Source of the DNA: Amycolatopsis granulosa
GTDB lineage: Bacteria > Actinomycetota > Actinomycetes > Mycobacteriales > Pseudonocardiaceae
Direction: 5' to 3'
Length of the DNA stretch: 64,000 bases
Assembly: GCF_011758745.1 (NCBI RefSeq)
Contig: NZ_JAANOV010000001.1
Span: 2,976,001-3,040,000 of the forward strand
Part shown: piece by piece, positions 1 through 8,888 of the stretch
How positions within the stretch are numbered: position 1 is the first letter of the stretch
Layout: each line of letters opens with the position of its first letter
The notes under the pieces: model-generated
What the model saw: the letters and a program-made list of their open reading frames with translations, nothing else
What the model was told of the DNA's origin: nothing
Database searches by the model: none
Position numbers and translations under genes: made by a program

Positions 1-467
1 TCGGCGACCGCGCGCGCCCGGAGCCGTTCCAGGCGCGTCGCCTGGCTGCGGGCGTTCGCGATCAGTTCGTCGAGGCGGTCGGCGTCCAGGCGCGAGTCCG
101 CGGTGGCCCGCGCGCGCAGCGTTCGCCAGGTGGCGACCTTGCCCTCGACGCCGAGCCGGAGGCCTTCGAGTTCGACCACGCGGCTCAGTGGCGACCGGCT
201 CAGGAGGCGGCCGTTCAGCTTCAGCCTGCCCGCCTTCTCCAGCAGCCGGCCTGCCCACTGCCCGGCCGGGCGGGCGGCTTCGCCGAGCGTGCGCATCATC
301 TCGACCAGGGCGTCGCGGTCCTCGGCCATTTCCTCGGCGAGCCGGTCGAGCTTCCCGTTGCCGGCCCATTCCGCCTCGGCACGCGCCAGCCGCCGCGCCA
401 GTTCGGCGCAGGCCGTCACCACGACGACGTGGTCGTTGAGGTAAATCCCGAGCAACGTGCGACCCAT
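1..467 (-). CDS. Hypothetical protein, 3' end cut by window edge
   Basis: An open minus-strand frame starts with ATG at 465-467 (MGRTLLGIYLNDHVVVVTAC) and stays open to base 1, giving about 155 residues without a stop. It is rich in Ala, Arg, Leu and Glu in heptad-like spacing, so it looks like an all-alpha helical bundle or coiled coil. No signal peptide or catalytic motif is visible. It is the last gene seen of the minus-strand block that begins with the CoA transferase 75 bp upstream. I do not recognise the family and cannot assign a function. Confidence 0.6.
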   Translation of the reverse strand, partial: MGRTLLGIYLNDHVVVVTACAELARRLARAEAEWAGNGKLDRLAEEMAEDRDALVEMMRTLGEAARPAGQWAGRLLEKAGRLKLNGRLLSRSPLSRVVELEGLRLGVEGKVATWRTLRARATADSRLDADRLDELIANARSQATRLERLRARAVA

Positions 468-542
468 ACCGGTGAGTACCCCACGACGCGGAGATCAATC
501 CAGGTCACTGCCTGCCCGCGACGCGATCCGGCGGGCCCGCGC

Positions 543-1724
543 TCACACCACCCCGTCCGCGCGCAGCCGCGCGATCTCCGCCGGCGCGTGGCCCAGCTCG
601 GTGAGGATCGCGTCCGTCTGGCCGCCCACCTGCGGCACCGGGTCCATCCGCGGTTCCACTCCGGCCATGATCACCGGCGGCAGCAGCGCCGCCATCGTCC
701 CGCCGGGGATCGGCACCTCCCGCCACCGGTCGCGCTCGGCGAGCACCGGGTGGTCCAGGAACTCGTGCACCGAATTCACCCCGGCGTTCGCGACCCCGAT
801 CCCGTCCAGCAGCGCCATGACCTTCTCGCTGTCCAGCTCCCGGAACCGGGCCGCCACGACCGCGTTCAGCTCGTCCCGGTGCGCCACGCGCGCGGACCCG
901 GTCGCGAAGCGCGGGTCGTCGGCGAGCTCGGGCCGCTGCAGGAAGTGGGTGCACAGCGCCACCCACTCCGGCTCGTTCTGGATCGAGAACAGCACGTCCT
1001 TGCCGTCGGCCGCGGTGTAGGCCCCGTACGGCGCGATCGTGGCGTGCTGGGTGCCGACCCGCGGCGGCTGGGTGCCGCCGTAGCGGGTGTAGTAGGCAGG
1101 CTGTCCCATCCACTCCGACAGCGCGTCGAACAGCGACACCTCCACCGGCCGCGCCTCGCCCGTGGTGGCCCGCGTGAACAGGGCCGTGAGGATGCCCGAG
1201 TAGGCGTACATGCCGCCCGCGATGTCGGCCACCGAAATTCCGGCCCGTGCCGCGCCCTCCGGGGTGCCGGTCAGCGACACCAGACCGGTCTGGCACTGCA
1301 CCAGCAGGTCGTACGCCTTGCGCCCGGCCCACGGGCCGTCCGTGCCGTATCCGCTGACCGTGCACGGGATCAGCCCCGGGTACCGTTCGCCCAGCGCCGC
1401 CGGCTCCAGCCCCAGCCGCGCGGCTGCCCCGGGCGCGAGGTTCTGCACGAACACGTCGGCCCCGGCGAGCAACCGGTCGAGGATCTCGCGGCCGCGCGGG
1501 TCCTTGACGTCGAGCGTCAGCGACTCCTTGGAGCGGTTCAGCCAGACGAAGTAGCTGGACTGCCCGTGCACGGTGGTGTCGTAGCGGCGCGCGAAGTCGC
1601 CGCCGCCCGGCCGCTCGACCTTGATCACGCGGGCGCCGAGGTCGGCCAGCTGACGCGTGGCGAACGGCGCCGCGACCGCCTGTTCCAGGCTGACGACGGT
1701 GATCCCGGCGAGCGGCCGGGTCAC
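543..1724 (-). CDS. CaiB/BaiF (family III) CoA transferase
   Basis: 393 residues, the usual length for family III CoA transferases, which move CoA between carboxylic acids through an aspartyl-CoA intermediate. Family hallmarks are the N-terminal LADLGARVIKVERP, the LTLDVKDPRGREIL segment, the SGYGTDGPW loop and VADIAGGMYA, whose Asp167 fits the catalytic aspartate. The GTG start at 1722-1724 is chosen because the family sequence begins there (RPLAGITVVSLEQ). It overlaps the stop of the upstream ABM gene by 4 bp (GTGA), so the two are translationally coupled. The acid substrate cannot be read from sequence. Confidence 0.9.
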   Translation of the reverse strand: MTRPLAGITVVSLEQAVAAPFATRQLADLGARVIKVERPGGGDFARRYDTTVHGQSSYFVWLNRSKESLTLDVKDPRGREILDRLLAGADVFVQNLAPGAAARLGLEPAALGERYPGLIPCTVSGYGTDGPWAGRKAYDLLVQCQTGLVSLTGTPEGAARAGISVADIAGGMYAYSGILTALFTRATTGEARPVEVSLFDALSEWMGQPAYYTRYGGTQPPRVGTQHATIAPYGAYTAADGKDVLFSIQNEPEWVALCTHFLQRPELADDPRFATGSARVAHRDELNAVVAARFRELDSEKVMALLDGIGVANAGVNSVHEFLDHPVLAERDRWREVPIPGGTMAALLPPVIMAGVEPRMDPVPQVGGQTDAILTELGHAPAEIARLRADGVV

Positions 1725-2050
1725 AACGCGCCCAGCTGCGGGTCCCCGTCCGGCAGCGGCGTCAGGAACTGCAGGTCCATCGGCTTGGCGAGCAGCCCGT
1801 CCAGTGTCTTGCCCAGCTCGGCGAGCGCGGGGCCCTTGCCGTGCACGCGCAGCGCCTGGCCGGAGGCCCACTTCTCCACCATCACGAACGTCGACGGCGA
1901 GCTGGAGCCGCGGTGCAGCGCATAGCGTTCACACCCCGGCTCGGCGTGCACCGCCCGCACCGCCGTGCGCAGCGCCTCCTCGACCTGGGATTCCTTGCCC
2001 TCAGCGGCCTGGAGGGTGGCGATCACGACGACGACATCGGTCTGGTTCAT
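1721..2050 (-). CDS. ABM-domain (YgiN-like) small monooxygenase
   Basis: 109 residues with the antibiotic-biosynthesis-monooxygenase ferredoxin-like fold: VVVVIATLQAAEGKESQVEE at the N-terminus and CERYALHR..FVMVEKWAS in the middle. Such proteins are dimeric cofactor-free oxygenases or heme/quinol-modifying enzymes, but many members have no known activity. Its stop overlaps the GTG start of the CoA transferase, so both are probably made from one transcript. A role on an aromatic or quinol substrate whose acid is later CoA-activated is possible but is inference. Confidence 0.8.
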   Translation of the reverse strand: MNQTDVVVVIATLQAAEGKESQVEEALRTAVRAVHAEPGCERYALHRGSSSPSTFVMVEKWASGQALRVHGKGPALAELGKTLDGLLAKPMDLQFLTPLPDGDPQLGAL

Positions 2051-2087
2051 CCCGCCATACCACCGGATACCGGGTGCGACCGCAAGG

Positions 2088-2777
2088 TCACGGGCGCCAC
2101 TCCGGTTCGATCACCAGCTCGGTGAGGTGCGTGTCGCCGGGCGCGGCCAGCACGGACCGCACCGCGTCCGCGACCGACCCGGGATTCAGGTACCGCTCGG
2201 GTTCGTAGCGGCCGCCCTCCATGCGGCGCACCGTCTGCTGCATCGGCGTGGCGACCCGGCCGGGGTAGATGCTGGTGACGCGGACACCGTTGGGCAGCTC
2301 CTCGCGGTGCAGCGCCTCCGCGAACACCCGCAGCGCCGTCTTGCTCGCGGCGTAGGCGACCCGGTTGGCCGGCGGGCCGAGCGCGGCGGTGGAGTTCACC
2401 AGGATCACGCGGCCCCGGGCGGCGCGCAGCCCGGGCAGCAGCGACTGGGTCAGCCCCGCCACGCCGAACAGGTTGACCGCGAACAGTTCGCGCCACGCCG
2501 TGGGATCGGTTTCCGATACCGAGCCCAGTTGGAAAACCCCCGCGCAATGCACCAATACGTCGACCGACGACAATTCCGGTGGATTATCTGGAATGTCCGA
2601 ATCCGCGAGATCAACAGTCCAGCAATGCGCATCGGGCAGAGTTTCGGCGCATTCCTTCAGAGCGGTCTCATCCCGCCCGACCAGCCACAACGCGTACCGT
2701 TCGGCCAGCGCAGCGGCAACCTCGGCGCCGATTCCACCGGTCGCTCCGACCACCACTGCGTTTTCTCTGCCGCTCAT
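2088..2777 (-). CDS. Short-chain dehydrogenase/reductase (SDR)
   Basis: 229 residues, a typical classical SDR. The Rossmann nucleotide-binding motif GATGGIG lies at residues 11-17, a VHCAG motif follows, then the catalytic Ser (LVNSTAALG) and YxxxK (VAYAASK). The frame is open further upstream, but ATG at 2775-2777 (MSGRENAVVVGATGG) places the dinucleotide motif at the family position, and the upstream part reads through the rpmJ terminator. It lies 37 bp upstream of the ABM gene on the same strand. Substrate is unknown. Confidence 0.88.
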   Translation of the reverse strand: MSGRENAVVVGATGGIGAEVAAALAERYALWLVGRDETALKECAETLPDAHCWTVDLADSDIPDNPPELSSVDVLVHCAGVFQLGSVSETDPTAWRELFAVNLFGVAGLTQSLLPGLRAARGRVILVNSTAALGPPANRVAYAASKTALRVFAEALHREELPNGVRVTSIYPGRVATPMQQTVRRMEGGRYEPERYLNPGSVADAVRSVLAAPGDTHLTELVIEPEWRP

Positions 2778-2803
2778 CGACGATGACGATAAACGGCGGA
2801 AAA

Positions 2804-2828
2804 GTGCCCGTCCAGGACGGACGGGCAC
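2804..2828 (-). terminator. Intrinsic terminator after rpmJ paralog
   Basis: A perfect 10-bp stem (GTGCCCGTCC with GGACGGGCAC) with a 5-nt loop is followed, on the minus strand, by CTTTTCC. It lies 14 bp after the rpmJ stop and ahead of the SDR gene, so it should end the MFS-rpmJ transcript. Confidence 0.7.
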
Positions 2829-2842
2829 GTTCGGGAAAATAT

Positions 2843-2965
2843 TCAGCCCTGCCGGGCCTTCCAGTGCGGCAGGCGCTTGTTGACGACGAACACCCGCCCC
2901 CTGCGCCGCACCACCACCGAACCCGGGCGGCGTTTGACGGACCTGAGCGAACTCCTGCTCTTCAC
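2843..2965 (-). CDS. rpmJ: 50S ribosomal protein L36, cysteine-free type
   Basis: 40 residues ([20 protein letters not shown] then [11 protein letters not shown] and KARQG). It matches the alternative L36 that lacks the zinc-binding Cys/His set of the main L36. In actinomycetes such C-minus paralogs commonly replace the zinc form under zinc limitation through Zur control (established knowledge). The GTG start at 2963-2965 follows an AAGGAGC ribosome site; the ORF is open upstream but the family starts here. It sits 25 bp after the MFS gene and before a terminator, so it may be co-transcribed with the exporter. I see no convincing Zur box. Confidence 0.9.
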   Translation of the reverse strand: MKSRSSLRSVKRRPGSVVVRRRGRVFVVNKRLPHWKARQG

Positions 2966-2990
2966 GACCCGCTCCTTCCTCGCCCACACC

Positions 2991-4481
2991 TCAACGACCG
3001 GTGGGCTCGCGGCATTCCGCCGGGTGCAGCGGCGGGGCACCCACCGCGCAGTGGACGTGCACCGGGCTCGGCGCCGCCGGCTTCGGACGCCCCGGGACGA
3101 ACGCGAACGCGATCACGCCACCGGCGGCGAGCATTCCCGCGCACACCAGCATCGCGGTGCGGTAGGCGGGCGCGAGGGCCACCGGATCGGTCAGGCTGCC
3201 ACCGCCGATCCCCGCGACCAGCGGCAGCACCGCGACGGCCAGCAGCCCGGCCGTTCGTGCGATGGCGTTGTTCGCGCCGCTGGCCACCCCGGCGTACCGG
3301 TCGTCCAGGGCTCCCAGCGCGGTCGCGGTGAGCGGCGCGACGGTGAGGGACAGCCCGAGCCCGAGCACCACCACCGCGGGCAGCACCTCGGTGAGGTAGG
3401 ACGGGCTCGCCGAGATCCGGGACAGCAGCACGAGCGCCACCGCGCAGACGAGCGGTCCGGCGGTCATCGGCAGCCGCGGCCCGGTCCGCTGCCCCAGCGC
3501 GCCGGCCCGGGCCGACAGCAACAGCATCAGCGCGGTCACCGGCAGCATCGCCGACCCGGCGGCCACCGGCGAGAACCCGCCGACGACCTGCAGGTTGAGC
3601 ACCACGAGGAAGAACACCCCGCCCAGCGCCGCGTACACCGCGAAGGTCACCAGGTTCGCGGCGGTGAACTGGCGGGACGCGAACACGCCGAGCGGGAGCA
3701 TCGGGTGCGGCGAGCGCCGCTCGACCAGCACGAACGCGACGATCCCGGCGACGCCGACGGCCAGCGCGATCAGCACCGACGGCGCACCCGGTCCGAGCGA
3801 CGGCCATGCGGTGAACCCGTAGCTCAGCCCGGCCAGCCCGAGGGCGCCCATGGCCGCGCCGGTGAAGTCCAGTTGCCGCGCCGCGCCGGGGTCGCGGGTC
3901 TCCGGCACGTGTTTCAGCGCGACCAGGACCACGATCGCCGCGAGCGGGACGTTGATCAGGAACACCAGCCGCCAGCTGGCCACCTCGACCAGCCATCCGC
4001 CGAGGAACGGACCGAGCGCGCCGGCGATGCCGCCCAGCCCGGACCACGCGCCGATCGCCTTCGCCCGGTCGTCGGGGTGGAAGGAGGCCTCCAGGATCGC
4101 CAGCGAGCCGGGCGCGAGCAGTGCGCCACCCACCCCCTGCAGCACGCGGGCGGCGATCAACGTCCAGATGTCGGGCGCGAGCCCGCAGAGCAGGGACGCG
4201 ATCGAGAACCAGGCGACGCCGATGGTGAAGATGCGACGCCGGCCGAAGCGGTCGCCCAGCGAGCCGCCGAGCAGGATGAGCGCGGCGAGACTCAGGGTGT
4301 AGCCGTTGATCGTCCACTGCAGACCGGCGGTGCCGGCCCCGAGCGAGGTACCGATCCGCGGCAGGGCGATGTTGACGACCGTCGCGTCGAGGAACGTCAG
4401 ACCGGACCCGAGCACGGTCGCGAACAGCACCCACCGCCCGCCGGCCTGGCCGTAACGGAGCGCGGGTTCGGTGACTGTCAC
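2991..4481 (-). CDS. MFS drug exporter, DHA2 (EmrB/QacA) type
   Basis: 496 residues with about 14 hydrophobic helices, typical of 14-TM proton-driven multidrug exporters. Visible motifs are [11 protein letters not shown] in helix 1 (family motif D1), the loop 2-3 motif [12 protein letters not shown], and motif C in helix 5 ([13 protein letters not shown]). The start is GTG at 4479-4481. The cytoplasmic tail (about residues 470-496) is Pro-rich and contains several His and Cys. The LLM oxidoreductase ends 49 bp upstream on the same strand and rpmJ begins 25 bp downstream. Substrate is unknown. Confidence 0.9.
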   Translation of the reverse strand: MTVTEPALRYGQAGGRWVLFATVLGSGLTFLDATVVNIALPRIGTSLGAGTAGLQWTINGYTLSLAALILLGGSLGDRFGRRRIFTIGVAWFSIASLLCGLAPDIWTLIAARVLQGVGGALLAPGSLAILEASFHPDDRAKAIGAWSGLGGIAGALGPFLGGWLVEVASWRLVFLINVPLAAIVVLVALKHVPETRDPGAARQLDFTGAAMGALGLAGLSYGFTAWPSLGPGAPSVLIALAVGVAGIVAFVLVERRSPHPMLPLGVFASRQFTAANLVTFAVYAALGGVFFLVVLNLQVVGGFSPVAAGSAMLPVTALMLLLSARAGALGQRTGPRLPMTAGPLVCAVALVLLSRISASPSYLTEVLPAVVVLGLGLSLTVAPLTATALGALDDRYAGVASGANNAIARTAGLLAVAVLPLVAGIGGGSLTDPVALAPAYRTAMLVCAGMLAAGGVIAFAFVPGRPKPAAPSPVHVHCAVGAPPLHPAECREPTGR

Positions 4482-4530
4482 GCCGTCCGATCGTGCTGGG
4501 TTCCCGCCCGCCGCGCAACCGCCTGGGACA

Positions 4531-5565
4531 TCAGTCCCCGAACTCGGCGCGGACCTGGGGAAGCACCTCGGTGCCCAGCAGTTCGATGGCGGTCATGACG
4601 CGGTCGTGCGGCACCCCCGACCAGTCCATGTTCATCGCGTACCGGTCGGCGCCGACCAGCTTGCCCACGCTGATCAGGCGGTCGGCGACCTCGTTCGGGC
4701 TGCCGGTGAACAACGCCGTCGCACCGTCGGTGTAGGCGTCGTACTCGGCGCGGGTCGGCACCGGCCATCCGCGGGCGCGGGCGCCGTACTTCATCGTCTC
4801 CAGCCAGTACGGGTAGTACACGTCCTTCGCGTCCTGCGACTTCCGCGCGATCAGCCCGATCGCACCCATCGTCACGTGCTGCGTCGCCGGGTCGTTGCCG
4901 GACACCTCGCTCGCGCGGCGGTACAGCTGCACCAGCGGCGCGAACCGCTCCGGGCGGCCGCCGATGATCGCGTACACGACCGGCAACCCGAGCGCGCCGG
5001 CCCGGATCGAGGAGTCCTGGTTGCCGCCGGTGCCCACCGAGATGCGCAGGTGCTCGCCGTGGGGGCGGGGCAGCACCCGGGCGTCCCGCAGCGGCGCCCG
5101 GAACTTGCCGGACCAGGTCACCGGATCGTTCCGGTCCAGTGTCAGCAGCAGCTCGAGCTTCTCTTCGAACAGCGCGTCGTAGTCGTCGAGGCTCGCGCCG
5201 TACAGCGGGAACGACTCGATGAACGAACCGCGGCCGATGAGCAGCTCGGCCCGGCCGCCGCTGAGCTGGTCGAGGGTGGTGAACTGCTGGTACAGCCGCA
5301 CCGGGTCCTCGGTGCTCAGCACGGACACCGCGGTGGACAGCGTGATGTGCTCGGTCACGCTCGCCGCGGCCGCGAGCACCGTGGCGGGGTTGGAGATGGC
5401 GTAGGAGTCCAGGTGGTGCTCGCCCACGCCGTAGAACCCCAGCCCCAGCTGGTCGGCCAGCCTGATCCGCTCCAGCGTGTTGCGCAGCGCGGTCGAGACC
5501 GGCAACTGCACGCCGGTGATCGGGTCGGGCGGGCGGTCGCCGAAGCTGTAGATGCCGAGTTCCAC
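4531..5565 (-). CDS. Luciferase-like (LLM) flavin-dependent oxidoreductase
   Basis: 344 residues, a bacterial-luciferase-like TIM barrel that would use FMNH2 or F420. Family signatures are ELGIYSFGDR at the start, YGVGEHHLDSY (the GEHH motif), SGGRAELLIGRGSF and the late GSPNEVADRLIS segment. The GTG at 5563-5565 gives the usual N-terminus; an upstream in-frame TTG at 5602-5604 adds 13 atypical residues. The gene probably forms a unit with the MFS exporter downstream. The reaction is unknown. Confidence 0.88.
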   Translation of the reverse strand: MELGIYSFGDRPPDPITGVQLPVSTALRNTLERIRLADQLGLGFYGVGEHHLDSYAISNPATVLAAAASVTEHITLSTAVSVLSTEDPVRLYQQFTTLDQLSGGRAELLIGRGSFIESFPLYGASLDDYDALFEEKLELLLTLDRNDPVTWSGKFRAPLRDARVLPRPHGEHLRISVGTGGNQDSSIRAGALGLPVVYAIIGGRPERFAPLVQLYRRASEVSGNDPATQHVTMGAIGLIARKSQDAKDVYYPYWLETMKYGARARGWPVPTRAEYDAYTDGATALFTGSPNEVADRLISVGKLVGADRYAMNMDWSGVPHDRVMTAIELLGTEVLPQVRAEFGD

Positions 5566-5616
5566 GGTCTCACGGTATCCAGCCTTGGATGACGCGTCAA
5601 CCAAATGCCGCGATGA

Positions 5617-6354
5617 TCACGCCGAGGGGCCGCGACCGATCACTCGTACCTTCGCCCCGGTCACGTCGAGGTCCACCCAGGTGGCGTTGTTGGCCCGATT
5701 GCTCTCCAGGAACAGACCCTGCGCGTCGGCGGTGGCCAGGAGCCGGTACCGGCCGTCGGGCAGGTTGGTGATGTCGATGAACTGGTCCGGCAGCGTCCAC
5801 GCGTACCGGTCGGCCCAGCCGACGGACAAACCCATCGTCACGGTGAGCGAGTCCCGCTTGCCGCACCCGGTCTCCGGGTACACTTTGGACTTCGGCGTCC
5901 CCGGCATCGAGCGGCGGTAGACGAGGGTGTCGTAGAAGCAGAAGCCGCCCTTGGCCGCGACCCCGGCCGTGCCGCCGTGGTCGAGGCCGATGATCTGGTA
6001 GCTCTCCAGGTCCCGCACGTGCCAGTGGTCGTGACCGTCCCCGCCGTACACCAGTCCGGCGCGCACCGGGACGTCGGTCCGCGTCCCGTCCGCGCGCGGT
6101 ACCTGCTGGACAACGCGGAAGGGCGCGTCCGCCGCCGCCCGGCTGGCCACGATCTCGAACGGGCCGTGCCCGACGTTGACGATCGTGGCCGAGAACCGGA
6201 GCTGCCGCTGGCCGGACGCGGTCGTGGCGACCTTGAGATCGGTCAGCGGTGCCATGCCGAGGTCGGGCCGCGCCTCCGCGGCGGCACCGGCCGTCCCGGG
6301 CAGCTGGGCGAACAGGACGGCGGCCACGACCACCGGCGCGAGTCGACGGAACAC
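5617..6354 (-). CDS. Secreted lysyl-oxidase-like copper protein
   Basis: 245 residues. A signal peptide (RRLAPVVVAAVLFAQLPGTA) precedes a domain with GGDGHDHWHVRDLESY, a His-rich copper-site motif like that of the lysyl oxidase family, and a C-terminal IDITNLPDGRYRLLATAD beta segment ending in ESNRANNATWV. Lysyl oxidases oxidatively deaminate amines using copper and a quinone cofactor; bacterial forms are secreted and their substrates are mostly unknown. The GTG at 6352-6354 is chosen because GGAGG lies just upstream; an in-frame GTG at 6400-6402 would add 16 residues. Confidence 0.8.
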   Translation of the reverse strand: MFRRLAPVVVAAVLFAQLPGTAGAAAEARPDLGMAPLTDLKVATTASGQRQLRFSATIVNVGHGPFEIVASRAAADAPFRVVQQVPRADGTRTDVPVRAGLVYGGDGHDHWHVRDLESYQIIGLDHGGTAGVAAKGGFCFYDTLVYRRSMPGTPKSKVYPETGCGKRDSLTVTMGLSVGWADRYAWTLPDQFIDITNLPDGRYRLLATADAQGLFLESNRANNATWVDLDVTGAKVRVIGRGPSA

Positions 6355-6455
6355 CTTGCCTCCGAGGAAGATCAGTGAGCGCCGACCATAGCGACCCGGC
6401 ACCCCCGCCGGCCCCGCCCGCCGCGACGAATCCCACTATCGGGGCGGCCGCTGGA

Positions 6456-7133
6456 TCAGATCGACGCCTTCGCGGTCGCGTCGATGATGTCGGCGAGCTG
6501 GGCACGGAGAGTGCCCTTGCGCGGGTTGTACGCCCCGGAGAGCGCGGCCTGCCCGATGGTGAACCCGTCCGCGCCGGCCTGTGCCAGAGCAGCGATCTGT
6601 TCGGCGTTGGTGATGCTGCCGGCGACGACGAGGTGTCCGCTGCCGGCCTTGCGGGCGGCGCGGACGAGCTCGAGCGGATCGGCTTCGGAGGCGCGATAGG
6701 CGAGCAGATCGACGCCGGCGGCGCCGGCGGCTTCGAAGCGCGCGGTCTGTTCGGCGATCTGTTCTGGGCTGCCGCCGAGTTTGGTGGGGTGCCCGACGGG
6801 GGTGCCGGGGAAGGGGAGGTAACGGGTGCCGCTGCCCTCGAGGATCTCAAGGGTCTCCTCGACCCAGGTGCCGCCCATCAGCCAGTCCACCCCGAGGTCA
6901 CGGCCGATGCGCGCCGACTCGAGGGCGGATCGCTGGGTGGTGCTGACGACCTCGAGGTAGGTTTCCGCGTTGATGCCGCGGAGGGCGTCGTGCAGCTTGG
7001 TGAGCGTGGGCAGGTCGACGCCGATGTCCTTGAAGCCGATGTGCTTGAGGGGCAGGTCGGCGATGTCCTCGACGATGTCCAGGGCGTCGGTGACGGTCTG
7101 GTCGTCGCGGGTGAGCATGAAGATGAAGTCCAT
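6456..7133 (-). CDS. Phosphate-binding TIM-barrel protein of acid-sugar operon
   Basis: 225 residues. Alternating beta/alpha pattern with HIGFKDIGVDL near residue 31 and a C-terminal AGSITNAEQIAALAQAGAD..IGQAAL, which resembles the phosphate-gripping loops of HisA/HisF, ThiE and the orotidine decarboxylase superfamily. It is therefore likely to act on a phosphorylated small molecule, as an isomerase, aldolase or decarboxylase; which one cannot be told. It is the last gene of a five-gene operon, 1 bp after the cyclase-family gene, behind a kinase and a PdxA dehydrogenase that would make such a phosphate. Confidence 0.7.
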   Translation of the reverse strand: MDFIFMLTRDDQTVTDALDIVEDIADLPLKHIGFKDIGVDLPTLTKLHDALRGINAETYLEVVSTTQRSALESARIGRDLGVDWLMGGTWVEETLEILEGSGTRYLPFPGTPVGHPTKLGGSPEQIAEQTARFEAAGAAGVDLLAYRASEADPLELVRAARKAGSGHLVVAGSITNAEQIAALAQAGADGFTIGQAALSGAYNPRKGTLRAQLADIIDATAKASI

Positions 7134-7134
7134 G

Positions 7135-7899
7135 TCAGTCCTTCTGGTGGATGGCGAAGACGCGGGCGGGGAACCCGGAGCCGTGGAGGGCCTTCGGCCA
7201 GGTGGCGATGATCAGGGCTCCGGTCTCGGGGAGCTGGTCGAGGTTGGCGAGCAGTTCGATCTGGTAGTGGTCGGTGCCCAGCACGTACCGTTCCAGCGCG
7301 GAGTCACCTCGGCTGACGGCGATACCGGGGTCGGTGTCGGTGGTCTCGTGCCCGCAGGCGGTGACCCCTCGGTGTTCGAACAGGGTGGTCAGGACGCTGC
7401 GGCTCCATCCGGGGAAGTGGCAGACCCCGTCCGCGTCGGCGTTGAGCATCAGCTGCTGGGAGGGCCACCGCGCGGACCACCCGGTGCGCAACGCGACGAA
7501 TGATCCCGCCGGAACCCGGCCGTTGCGGGTCTCCCAGTCCGCCAGGTCCGCGTCGCTGACGACGTAATCCGGGTCCCGCTCGGCCTGCGCGGTGATGTCG
7601 AGCACCACCAGGGGCAGGATCATCTCCTCGACGGGGATCTCATCCTGGTGACGCAGGCCGGGCACGAAGTGCGCGGGCGGGTCGACGTGGGTGCCCCACT
7701 GCCCGACGTGACGGTACTCGTGGCTGAGGAACCCGGTGAGGGATCCGTCGGCCGCCTGCCCGATCGAGGACACCACGCTGCGCGACTCGGGTTCGAAGGC
7801 GGGACTGTGCGGGATGCCGTCGTGGAAGGTGTGGGTGAGGTCGACCCACGTCGCGGCCCGGAGGGCGTCCAGTGCCTGTGTCAGCGGCGGCGGTGTCAT
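7135..7899 (-). CDS. Cyclase-family metal-dependent hydrolase
   Basis: 254 residues of the cyclase/kynurenine-formamidase fold. The family metal-site motif appears as GQWGTHVDPPAHF (HxDxPxHF type), preceded by VDLTHTFHDGIPHSP, and later CGHETTDTDPG supplies the further His/Asp. Members hydrolyse amides or lactones. Its ATG overlaps the stop of pdxA by 4 bp (ATGA). In this operon it may open a lactone or an N-acyl bond of the four-carbon acid substrate before phosphorylation; that is inference. Confidence 0.85.
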   Translation of the reverse strand: MTPPPLTQALDALRAATWVDLTHTFHDGIPHSPAFEPESRSVVSSIGQAADGSLTGFLSHEYRHVGQWGTHVDPPAHFVPGLRHQDEIPVEEMILPLVVLDITAQAERDPDYVVSDADLADWETRNGRVPAGSFVALRTGWSARWPSQQLMLNADADGVCHFPGWSRSVLTTLFEHRGVTACGHETTDTDPGIAVSRGDSALERYVLGTDHYQIELLANLDQLPETGALIIATWPKALHGSGFPARVFAIHQKD

Positions 7900-8888
7900 G
7901 ACTTCGCCAGCGCCGGCTGCCCGACCATCAGCAGCGCCTGGTCCAGCGCGACCCGCAGGCTGCGGTGGTCCGCGATGCCCTTGCCGACGATGTCGAACGC
8001 GGTGCCGTGGTCGACGCTGGTGCGCACGAACGGCAGCCCGATGGTCACGTTGACGCCCTTCTCCAGCCCGAGGTACTTGAACGGGATGAGGCCCTGGTCG
8101 TGGTACTGCGCGACGACCACGTCGAAACCGCCGGTGCGGGCCCGGAGGAACACCGTGTCGGGCGGGAACGGGCCGGAGACGTCGAACCCTTCGGCCCGTG
8201 CGCGGTCAACGGCCGGGCGGATCGTGTCGATCTCCTCGGTACCGAGCACCCCGTTCTCCCCGGCGTGCGGGTTCAACCCGGCCACCCCGATCCGCGGCCG
8301 CGCACCGAGCGAGGGGCGCAACGCGGCATCGGCCAGGCGGATCACCCGGAGGATCGAGTCCTCGTCGATCCGGGCGATGGCGTCCTTCAGCGGCTCGTGG
8401 ATCGTCACCAGCACGACACGCAGGTCCTCGCTGGCCATCATCATCGTGTAGTCGTCCGTGCCGCTGAGCTCGGCGAGGATCTCGGTGTGCCCCGGGTACG
8501 GCAGACCCGCCAGCCGCAGCGATTCCTTGTTCAACGGGGCCGTGACGATCGCGTCGATCTGCCCGTCCATCGCGTACCCGATCGCCGCCGCCACCGCGTC
8601 GTAGGCGGCCTGTCCCGCCTCCGCACCGGCCACACCCACCGGCAGGTCGGCACCGACGGCGCTGGTGGTGATCACCGGGAGCACTCCCGGTGCGTCCGCG
8701 GCGTCCGCCGGAGAGCTGACCTCCTGCAGGGTGATGTCGAGCTTCAGCTGGTCACGGGTGCGGGTGAGGACACCCGCGTCACCGAGCACGACGAGCGGGA
8801 CCCGGTCGCGCACCTCCGCGGCGAGCTTCAGCACGATCTCGGCGCCGATCCCCGCGGGGTCGCCCATGGTGATCGCTATGGGTTTCAT
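7896..8888 (-). CDS. pdxA: PdxA-family 4-phospho-hydroxyacid dehydrogenase
   Basis: 330 residues, full length for PdxA. Motifs: ITMGDPAGIGAEI at the start, YPGHTE, GLNPHAGENG and AQYHDQGLIPFKY, which hold the metal-binding histidines, and VDHGTAFDIVGKG near the C-terminus. PdxA oxidises 4-phosphohydroxy-L-threonine in B6 synthesis; PdxA2 paralogs next to DUF1537 kinases oxidise 4-phospho-D-threonate, whose product decarboxylates to DHAP (established knowledge). Overlaps both neighbours by 4 bp (ATGA). The kinase partner makes the catabolic PdxA2 role more likely than B6 synthesis. Confidence 0.9.
   Translation of the reverse strand: MKPIAITMGDPAGIGAEIVLKLAAEVRDRVPLVVLGDAGVLTRTRDQLKLDITLQEVSSPADAADAPGVLPVITTSAVGADLPVGVAGAEAGQAAYDAVAAAIGYAMDGQIDAIVTAPLNKESLRLAGLPYPGHTEILAELSGTDDYTMMMASEDLRVVLVTIHEPLKDAIARIDEDSILRVIRLADAALRPSLGARPRIGVAGLNPHAGENGVLGTEEIDTIRPAVDRARAEGFDVSGPFPPDTVFLRARTGGFDVVVAQYHDQGLIPFKYLGLEKGVNVTIGLPFVRTSVDHGTAFDIVGKGIADHRSLRVALDQALLMVGQPALAKS

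Noticed and set aside
429-1925. Long plus-strand open frame (498 codons)
   Set aside because: It is antisense to the CoA transferase and ABM genes, Arg/Pro/His-rich and without family resemblance; a shadow caused by high GC.
7896-8888. Vitamin B6 synthesis role for pdxA
   Set aside because: Four-base overlaps with the DUF1537 kinase and the absence of any other B6 gene favour the catabolic PdxA2 type.
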